Assembly (NCBI GenBank): GCA_964580405.1
Contig: CAZOKM010000029.1
Span: 1 to 17,156, forward strand
Source of the DNA: JAGTRI01 sp964580405
GTDB lineage: Archaea > Thermoproteota > Bathyarchaeia > Bathyarchaeales > DTEX01
Length of the DNA: 17,156 nucleotides
Direction: 5' to 3'
The notes beneath the pieces were generated by a model. That model ran no database searches. It was given only the letters and a program-made list of their open reading frames with translations, and was not told the DNA's origin. The position numbers and the translations under genes were made by a program. Below, in pieces: positions 7,843 to 12,705 of this stretch (positions within the stretch are counted from its first letter, which is position 1; each line of letters starts with the position of its first letter).

Positions 7843-9858
7843 ATGACTGAAGAAGCAAAACGAGTCTTGACACCAAAATCGTGGGCAGCACTCATCTTAT
7901 TATCGGTAGTAATGAGCTTCGTCGGCGTCTTGACAGCGCCATACGGTCCTAGTTGGATGTTCTCAATGGTCCTCGGATCGTTCACTGCTCCAATTGTTGC
8001 ACTGTTCATTGTGATGATTATATCAAAGGTTTCCAGCTCATTCCAGAAGTCTTTGACACCACAACTGCTGGCACTAGTATATACCGTTACGGCCATGTCA
8101 GTTGTGTTCTGCTACAGCATGATCCCCTACGGCATAGTGCACAACGCGGTCAACGGACGACTAAACACGTTTGACTGGCATCCAGCCACATGGCTTGTCA
8201 AAGATGGCTGGGTATTCGGCCCAGTCAACCGTGATACAGTCACTCCAATCCTGACTGGCGGAGCAGCGACACCTTGGGCCGACTGGTCACCATTCCTTAG
8301 TTGGTGGATAGCATACACAGTATGCTGGCTACTGTTCTGGGTCGGATGGATGGCTCTCTTAGAGGAACGATGGATTGAAGTTGAAAAACTTCCTTTCCCA
8401 CAAGCCTTGACTGGCACAATGCAGATCACCATGGCGACCCAAAAGGAGAAATCCGAAGAAAGCCCAAGTTCCAAGATGTTCCTAATCGGTATCCTGATAG
8501 GAGCCATATTGGTCGTACCAATTGTCGCTCGTCAACTTAGCTCAGCAGTACCTGATATCTACGGTTGGACGGCAGCTCCGTATCTGCCTTGGATGTTAGG
8601 AACTTTGAGCCTTGGGCAGATTCCTGCCACGAGCGTCATTCCGGTAATGGCGTTCCTTCCAGTAAACCCAATGATCTACGCATTATTCTACCTCTTCCCG
8701 CTGAAGATCCTGTTCTCGATATGGGTCTTCTGCTTGGTCGGTGTATTGATTCCTAGCCAACTTGCCTACTACAACGGGTACTACACCGCTCTAGCGCAGA
8801 CCGGTGACAGGTTCCAGGCGTTCATGCAAGGCGCGCCGTTCAACTGGAACGGAGTCTGGATAGGTTCCGTAATAGGAATTACTATCACATGGTTTGCACT
8901 CAACTATTCGTACATCGGAAGTCTGTTCAAGAAACCTGCTGAACCAGAGAAGAAAGCTCTTCCACCAATGATGGGTTGGCTAATGGTCGGCGGCTCCACA
9001 GTCATGATGATTGTTCTGCTCGTTGTCGCAGGAACAAGCGTACTTAGCGCAGTAGCAATCATATTGACAATGTGGCTGCTGTACCTGTCAATCATCAGGG
9101 TGTACGGTTTCGCTGGTGTAGCTGGCACTGCTTGGGGATTCCCGAACGACTGGACTCACCTACCATTCCTCACGAAATACGTCTATACTCCTGTGGGATA
9201 CTCAGGAAGCGAGTTAGCTTATACTCGCACCACAGAGTTTACCACGACAATGTGGCTGACGAACAGATGGACAGGAGAACTGATGGCGGAGAACAACACA
9301 CAGTTCGGAATGGTATTCGCCATTCCAATGTGCTACAAAGTCGCTTACGACACTGGAACACACCCAAGAGACGTGACAAAACTGATCCTAGTATCAGGTA
9401 TCTTGTCAGCAGTCATTGGGTACCCAACCGCTGTGTGGTTCAGCTACACGGTCGGTGTGAACAACTGGCCAATGGGACAATTCGACGCTTGGTGGCACTG
9501 GGTCTTCGACGCACCATGGGGAAACATCAACAGTGGCTTAGGAATTTCAGAACCAATCTACCCATACATACTCGCAGGCATCGTCATAGTGCTTGTGTTG
9601 GGTGTTCTGAACTTCCGCTTCATCTGGTGGCCAATTGACCCCGCAGGTGTAGCCCTCGGTTTAGGTGCAGCAGGAACTGGATGGCTCTTGCCCGCTTTGG
9701 TTGCATGGGTTGCAAAGACACTGGTCCTGAGGACCGGCGGAACAAAACTCAACGACAGAACAGTTCTGCCACTTATCATCGGACTACTAGTGGGCTACTG
9801 GGTCATGATATTCCTCGGCGCTCTGGGCGGCTTAATAGTATACTTCATCCCGAAGTAA
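7843..9858 (+). CDS. Polytopic membrane protein, DUF6785/DUF6784-like (distant OPT-like transporter)
   Basis: 671 residues with roughly 14 hydrophobic segments. The signature RWIEVEKLPFPQA (176-188) matches the DUF6785 '(R)WVE-x-E-x-LPFP' block after a WW-containing helix (154-155). The C-terminus, WWPIDPAGVALGLG followed by KTLVLRTGGTKL, fits DUF6784, where a 'WWPLHPxG' motif and 'LRYGG' are usual. This is the clearer family member of the two in the window; the protein encoded at 1056-3017 is a diverged paralogue. Transport of peptides or another organic solute is inferred from OPT resemblance, not shown. The gene has a strong TATA box, a short leader, a clear T-run terminator, and unusually uniform codon choice (Phe almost always TTC, Tyr mostly TAC, Asn AAC), which suggests high expression. 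It is transcribed away from the M28-like/FtsX operon. The start ATG is supported by GTGA 6 nt upstream. Confidence 0.85.
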   Translation: MTEEAKRVLTPKSWAALILLSVVMSFVGVLTAPYGPSWMFSMVLGSFTAPIVALFIVMIISKVSSSFQKSLTPQLLALVYTVTAMSVVFCYSMIPYGIVHNAVNGRLNTFDWHPATWLVKDGWVFGPVNRDTVTPILTGGAATPWADWSPFLSWWIAYTVCWLLFWVGWMALLEERWIEVEKLPFPQALTGTMQITMATQKEKSEESPSSKMFLIGILIGAILVVPIVARQLSSAVPDIYGWTAAPYLPWMLGTLSLGQIPATSVIPVMAFLPVNPMIYALFYLFPLKILFSIWVFCLVGVLIPSQLAYYNGYYTALAQTGDRFQAFMQGAPFNWNGVWIGSVIGITITWFALNYSYIGSLFKKPAEPEKKALPPMMGWLMVGGSTVMMIVLLVVAGTSVLSAVAIILTMWLLYLSIIRVYGFAGVAGTAWGFPNDWTHLPFLTKYVYTPVGYSGSELAYTRTTEFTTTMWLTNRWTGELMAENNTQFGMVFAIPMCYKVAYDTGTHPRDVTKLILVSGILSAVIGYPTAVWFSYTVGVNNWPMGQFDAWWHWVFDAPWGNINSGLGISEPIYPYILAGIVIVLVLGVLNFRFIWWPIDPAGVALGLGAAGTGWLLPALVAWVAKTLVLRTGGTKLNDRTVLPLIIGLLVGYWVMIFLGALGGLIVYFIPK

Positions 9859-9875
9859 GCCCCCAACCCCTCTCT

Positions 9876-9899
9876 TTTTTCTTTTTATTTTTTTTCTGC
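9876..9899 (+). terminator. Pyrimidine/T-rich terminator after the transporter gene
   Basis: Several T-runs in succession (T6, T5, T8), interrupted only by C or A, begin about 18 nt after the stop codon. No stem-loop is seen. This is the usual form of an archaeal intrinsic terminator. Confidence 0.65.
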
Positions 9900-9976
9900 T
9901 TTTAAGTAGACAATAGGATAACTTGATTATAAATCGAAAAACCTTTGAACAAGATGTTTTTCAGATTATTATTTCT

Positions 9977-9985
9977 AAAAAAAGA
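9977..9985 (-). terminator. T-run terminator after the MazG-like gene
   Basis: The minus strand reads TTCTTTTTTT directly after the TGA stop at 9987-9989, before an A/T-rich stretch. It faces the terminator of the convergent transporter gene. Confidence 0.5.
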
Positions 9986-9986
9986 A

Positions 9987-10307
9987 TCATTTTTTGGGTC
10001 TTCCGTGTAAATGAGGCCTGTTTAGATTCTTGTTGTGCTTTTTTATGACTTCTTCTTCGAGGTTAATTCCCCATACCTCGCATAGATTCGCCAGTCTAAT
10101 GAAAATGTCCGCGAGCTCCTCCGCGAATCCCGCGGCATCATTATCTCGGACCGCTTCAGAGGCTTCGCTGACTTCGCTGTGTATCCTCAAAAGCATCGTG
10201 TCAACGTCGTCTTTGCCCCAACAAAATCCCTTGGAAACCGCCCACTCAGTTATTACTCTTTGCCAGTCCTTGATGCTTCTTCGGGAACCATTCGGAACGT
10301 TTTTCAC
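9987..10307 (-). CDS. MazG-like nucleotide pyrophosphohydrolase
   Basis: 106 residues, typical for a single-domain all-alpha NTP pyrophosphohydrolase, which hydrolyses (d)NTPs to NMP and pyrophosphate and cleans the nucleotide pool. The metal-binding pattern is visible as Glu45-x2-Glu48 in SEVSEASEA and, one helix later, Glu64-x2-Asp67 in AEELADIFIRLAN. The ending NRPHLHGRPKK matches the 'RP-x3-HGK' tail common in the family. The first Glu of the canonical EExxE is Ser44 here. The start is GTG at 10305-10307, chosen because a perfect AGGAGG lies 7 nt upstream. The gene stands alone, convergent with the transporter gene and divergent from the KDG kinase gene. Substrate preference cannot be read from sequence. 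Confidence 0.85.
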   Translation of the reverse strand: MKNVPNGSRRSIKDWQRVITEWAVSKGFCWGKDDVDTMLLRIHSEVSEASEAVRDNDAAGFAEELADIFIRLANLCEVWGINLEEEVIKKHNKNLNRPHLHGRPKK

Positions 10308-10314
10308 AGTTTTT

Positions 10315-10320
10315 CCTCCT
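10315..10320 (-). promoter_or_regulatory. Shine-Dalgarno AGGAGG deciding a GTG start
   Basis: The minus strand reads AGGAGG-AAAAACT-GTG, a perfect ribosome site with 7-nt spacing. It fixes the GTG at 10307 as the start of the MazG-like gene. Confidence 0.8.
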
Positions 10321-10330
10321 ACACATGGTC

Positions 10331-10341
10331 TGATTCAATCA
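10331..10341. repeat. Palindrome TGATT-C-AATCA between TATA box and start of the MazG-like gene
   Basis: A perfect inverted repeat with 5-bp arms lies directly downstream of the minus-strand TATA box (10343-10353), just before the predicted transcription start. That is where an archaeal repressor would block polymerase. The arms are short, so chance is possible. Confidence 0.35.
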
Positions 10342-10342
10342 G

Positions 10343-10353
10343 CCATATTTAAG
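10343..10353 (-). promoter_or_regulatory. TATA box for the MazG-like gene
   Basis: The minus strand reads CTTAAATATGG, 36-46 nt before the GTG start, predicting a transcription start close to 10318 and a very short leader that still includes the AGGAGG site. Confidence 0.5.
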
Positions 10354-10383
10354 ACCACTAGTAGAGTTACCTGAGGCAAGCGG

Positions 10384-10391
10384 CTTAAAAG
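10384..10391 (+). promoter_or_regulatory. Candidate TATA box for the KDG kinase gene
   Basis: CTTAAAAG lies ~70 nt before the ATG at 10461 and would place the transcript start near 10413. The match to consensus is modest. Confidence 0.35.
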
Positions 10392-10460
10392 ACTCGTTAC
10401 ATAAGTCTTAAAAAATTGGGGGCACCATATGCATATCAGAGGATGTTTGTTGGTGGGCAT

Positions 10461-11423
10461 ATGTTGGACGTTGTCACCCTAGGCGAAGTCTTGATACAAA
10501 TGAACGCAGCTTCGAATGGCCCATTGAGGCACGTTGTATACTTTGAAAAGCATGCGGCGGGAGCGGAGTCAAACTTCGCGATAGGGATGACGAGGTTAGG
10601 GTTCAAAGCTGGAATTATAACTCGGGTAAGAGACGACGAGTTCGGAAAATACGTCATAAACCTTCTGAGAGGAGAGGGAGTCGACACTTCAAGAGTGAAA
10701 ACAGAAAACGAGGCGCCCAACGGCGTATATTTCATACAGCGCAACTACCCAATCCCGGGAAAAAGCAGCGTGCTGTATTACAGGAAAGGCTCAGCTGCAA
10801 GCAGGATTTCAGTCAAAGACGTAGACGCGGACTACATTAAAACCGCCAAACTTTTTCATTTAACGGGTATAACCCCAGCCCTGAGCCCCAGCTGCAAAGA
10901 AACCTGTTTCGAGGCTCTCAGAATAGCGTCAGAAGCAGGCCTAACAGTGTCTCTTGACACTAACATAAGGCTGAGCCTGTGGGGCGAGAAAGAAGCCCGA
11001 ACAACGTTGCTACCGATGATTGAAAAGGCGAACATCGTTCTCACGGAACCACAGGACGCCGAGATACTTCTTGGAACACGCGACCTGAACGAAATATCTC
11101 AAAAAATTTTAGGAATGGGTCCTGAAATCGTAGCCGTCAAGCTGGGAGACGAGGGAGCTGCAGCTTACACAAGAACGAAGTCTGCGAGAAAACCCGCATA
11201 TAAGGTTCAGACGGAAGACGTGATTGGAGCAGGCGACGCGTTTGCCGCAGGATTCATTTCGAGCTTGTTACGTGGCTTGGACTTGGATGAGGCGCTGGAA
11301 ATCGGGAACGCGGCCGGAGCCTTAGTTGTCACTGTTAGAGGGGATTTTGAGAACATGCCCTCACTTGATGACGTGAAAAAGTTTCTGGCTGCGCAAAGAA
11401 GGGAAATCGGGGACTTAAGGTAG
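10461..11423 (+). CDS. kdgK: 2-keto-3-deoxygluconate (KDG) kinase, PfkB/ribokinase family
   Basis: 320 residues. It phosphorylates KDG (in many archaea also KD-galactonate) to the 6-phospho compound in the cytoplasm, the kinase step of the semi-phosphorylative Entner-Doudoroff route. Family-specific stretches are very like Sulfolobus KDG kinase as I recall it: LGEVLIQMN and YFEKHAAGAE in the N-terminal lid region, VYFIQRNYPIPGKS and YYRKGSAASR in the substrate-binding part, Asp166-Thr-Asn-Ile-Arg170 followed by LW, and a closing TVRGD. The PfkB signature GAGDAFAAGF carries the catalytic base Asp259. The frame is open back to a TTG at 10416, but the ATG at 10461 is preferred because GGTG (10452-10455) sits 5 nt before it and the family begins just there. 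A separate promoter precedes the next gene, so the kinase is probably monocistronic. No KDG aldolase or gluconate dehydratase gene is in the window. Confidence 0.88.
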   Translation: MLDVVTLGEVLIQMNAASNGPLRHVVYFEKHAAGAESNFAIGMTRLGFKAGIITRVRDDEFGKYVINLLRGEGVDTSRVKTENEAPNGVYFIQRNYPIPGKSSVLYYRKGSAASRISVKDVDADYIKTAKLFHLTGITPALSPSCKETCFEALRIASEAGLTVSLDTNIRLSLWGEKEARTTLLPMIEKANIVLTEPQDAEILLGTRDLNEISQKILGMGPEIVAVKLGDEGAAAYTRTKSARKPAYKVQTEDVIGAGDAFAAGFISSLLRGLDLDEALEIGNAAGALVVTVRGDFENMPSLDDVKKFLAAQRREIGDLR

Positions 11424-11468
11424 AAAATCATTCAGAATATTTTTAGTTAGGTTATCGTGCACGGAAGA

Positions 11469-11477
11469 TTTATATAT
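11469..11477 (+). promoter_or_regulatory. TATA box of the regulator-hsp20 operon
   Basis: TTTATATAT is a consensus archaeal TATA box, preceded by a purine-rich GGAAGA in the BRE position. It predicts a transcript start near 11496-11502 and a leader of ~20 nt before the ATG at 11519. Confidence 0.75.
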
Positions 11478-11504
11478 TACCAAATGGTAATTACTTTTTG
11501 GTAA
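11477..11504 (+). promoter_or_regulatory. Tandem palindromic operator, two abutting 14-bp TTAC(C/T)-N4-GGTAA sites
   Basis: Site 1 (11477-11490) is TTACCAAATGGTAA, with perfect 6-bp arms. Site 2 (11491-11504) is TTACTTTTTGGTAA, the same half-sites with one mismatch. The sites abut with no spacer, begin at the last base of the TATA box and cover the predicted transcription start. TGGTAA is the central element of Phr-controlled heat-shock promoters in Pyrococcus, where an ArsR-like repressor controls its own gene and hsp20. Here the sites precede an ArsR-like gene followed by hsp20. Autorepression is therefore the likely mode; this is inference from sequence and context. Confidence 0.7.
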
Positions 11505-11518
11505 TAAAGGCGAACCGC

Positions 11519-11932
11519 ATGAACTTGAAGCTACAGCTGCTAGAAGACGATAAGGTCATCCTCGAAATTCCACTTTCCTCAACAGAATGGCCGAAGGACA
11601 CACTTGAGAATGAACTTGGGATCATTGAGCAGGATTTCCCTCGGTTTTCAAAAATATTCGACGCATTGTCCAACGAGACTCGTTTTAGGATGATGAAAAA
11701 ACTACTGGAGGAGGAAAGTGGAACCATTAACTTCGCGGACTTCATGCATGACTTAGAATTGAACCCGAAGCTCGTCTGGGAGAACACCAATAAATTAACT
11801 GAAAGCGGATTCCTGAAGAAGACTGGAAGAGGAGAGTACAGCTTCTCCGAGTTTGGAGAAACCGGGTTCATGATGGTTAGCCTTGTTCTGAGACGTTTAA
11901 TGGAAGCTCTTGAAGAGTTCGAAGATTTGTAA
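11519..11932 (+). CDS. ArsR-like winged-helix regulator, probable Phr-like heat-shock repressor
   Basis: 137 residues from ATG 11519. A TTG seven codons earlier lies inside the palindromic operator and is unlikely as a start. The N-terminal ~40 residues are acidic. Residues ~43-105 form a winged-helix domain: SKIFDALSNETRFRMMKKLL is the usual first helix pair of ArsR-like proteins, NFADFMHDLELNPKLVWENTNKLTESG the helix-turn-helix with recognition helix, and LKKTGRGEYSFSE the wing. A hydrophobic, Leu/Met-rich helix (~116-135) probably forms the dimer interface. No metal-binding Cys cluster is seen, so metal sensing is not indicated. The gene lies 15 nt before hsp20 with a common promoter and palindromic operator, as expected for a self-regulated heat-shock repressor. 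It is shorter than Pyrococcus Phr, which is about 200 residues as I recall, so homology to Phr itself may be distant. Confidence 0.8.
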   Translation: MNLKLQLLEDDKVILEIPLSSTEWPKDTLENELGIIEQDFPRFSKIFDALSNETRFRMMKKLLEEESGTINFADFMHDLELNPKLVWENTNKLTESGFLKKTGRGEYSFSEFGETGFMMVSLVLRRLMEALEEFEDL

Positions 11933-11947
11933 AGGAGGTGTTAAGGA

Positions 11948-12511
11948 ATGAATTTGTTTTTTGATTTTAACGATTTGTTCGGAGACTTCGGTAAGTTCAA
12001 CAAGCAGTTCATGGATAGAATCCAGAAGGAAATCGATGAAGCCGAGAAATCCTTTGAGGATGGCGAACTGAAAGGCGGCTGGGACGTCAAAAAAATCGAC
12101 GAGCCGGGAGTAAAAGGGTACATAATTCGCAGGAAGTTCTGGACAAATGAGTCCACAGACTCGTTCGACCCTATTGAGCCGCTACGACCAAGGACAAGAA
12201 AGCCGTTTCCAGAAAAGCCGTTAGCACTAGACAACGAGGGTCCCGAAGAAATCCGTGAGCCACTGACGGACGTGTTCGAAGAAGACAACAATGTAAAAAT
12301 TTTCGCTGAATTACCGGGCGAAGAAGAAAGCGACATCAAGCTGGACTTCGGAAAAGATTGCTTCGAAATCAAGGGAAAGAAATTCAACAAGACCGTGCCC
12401 CTTCCAACAGAAAATATAGATAAAGAAAAAATGACGAAAAAATATAAAAACGGCGTACTGGAAATCACAATTCCCAAGAAAAAGTTTGAACCTAAGGTTC
12501 ACAGGCTCTAA
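11948..12511 (+). CDS. hsp20: Hsp20 / alpha-crystallin family small heat-shock protein
   Basis: 187 residues. An ATP-independent chaperone that holds unfolding proteins in oligomeric assemblies. The N-terminal ~100 residues are a variable arm with Phe-rich start (MNLFFDFNDLFGDFGKF) and the GGWDVKKIDEPGVKGY block seen in archaeal members. The alpha-crystallin domain spans ~103-178, beginning REPLTDVFEEDNNVKIFAEL and ending in the hallmark Gly169-Val-Leu-Glu-Ile-Thr-Ile-Pro176. A C-terminal IxI anchoring motif is not evident in the short KKKFEPKVHRL tail, so oligomer packing may differ. It is translated from a perfect AGGAGGTG (11933-11940) 7 nt before the ATG, directly after the regulator stop codon. 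This ribosome site suggests much stronger translation than that of the regulator. Confidence 0.9.
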   Translation: MNLFFDFNDLFGDFGKFNKQFMDRIQKEIDEAEKSFEDGELKGGWDVKKIDEPGVKGYIIRRKFWTNESTDSFDPIEPLRPRTRKPFPEKPLALDNEGPEEIREPLTDVFEEDNNVKIFAELPGEEESDIKLDFGKDCFEIKGKKFNKTVPLPTENIDKEKMTKKYKNGVLEITIPKKKFEPKVHRL

Positions 12512-12561
12512 TCTAAAAGTACATCAACCTGGAAAAAATCAATTATGACCTATAAATTAAA

Positions 12562-12592
12562 ATCACGCTCATGTCGTGATGCGTGATATCAC
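12562..12592. repeat. Nested GTGAT/ATCAC inverted repeats between hsp20 and the glycoside hydrolase gene
   Basis: ATCACGC (12562-12568) pairs with GCGTGAT (12581-12587), and the second arm runs into a perfect 10-bp palindrome GTGATATCAC (12583-12592). A further GTGAT is at 12576-12580. So the half-site occurs four times in 31 bp. It may be an operator upstream of the hydrolase promoter (12623-12634) or a stem-loop in the 3' end of the hsp20 transcript before the T-run at 12615. Both are inference. Confidence 0.45.
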
Positions 12593-12614
12593 TTTTAGCT
12601 TTAAAATTGGCTTC

Positions 12615-12621
12615 TTTTTTT
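12615..12621 (+). terminator. T-run terminator after hsp20
   Basis: Seven consecutive T, within CTTCTTTTTTTC, lie about 100 nt after the hsp20 stop codon and just before the hydrolase promoter. The GTGAT repeats at 12562-12592 precede it. Confidence 0.45.
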
Positions 12622-12622
12622 C

Positions 12623-12634
12623 TATATTATATAT
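12623..12634 (+). promoter_or_regulatory. Candidate TATA box for the glycoside hydrolase gene
   Basis: TATATTATATAT lies 72-83 nt before the ATG at 12706. Transcription would begin near 12655, leaving a ~50-nt leader without an obvious Shine-Dalgarno sequence. Confidence 0.5.
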
Positions 12635-12705
12635 GAATTCTTTATTGATACATGTTTGTGGTTCTTCCCTAAATTTTATTGGCTAAAACATATTCATTAT
12701 TATTG

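Noticed and set aside
9072..9638. 188-codon plus-strand open frame inside the second transporter gene
   Set aside because: It is a +1 shadow of a well-supported membrane protein gene, rich in Arg and His, with no ribosome site or family match.
10416..10460. TTG-started N-terminal extension of the KDG kinase
   Set aside because: The extension is not part of the family N-terminus, and the ATG at 10461 has GGTG at proper spacing.
11941..12477. 178-codon minus-strand open frame opposite hsp20
   Set aside because: The Ser/Phe/Leu-rich product mirrors the Lys/Glu-rich Hsp20 coding strand; the alpha-crystallin hallmark fixes the plus strand as coding.
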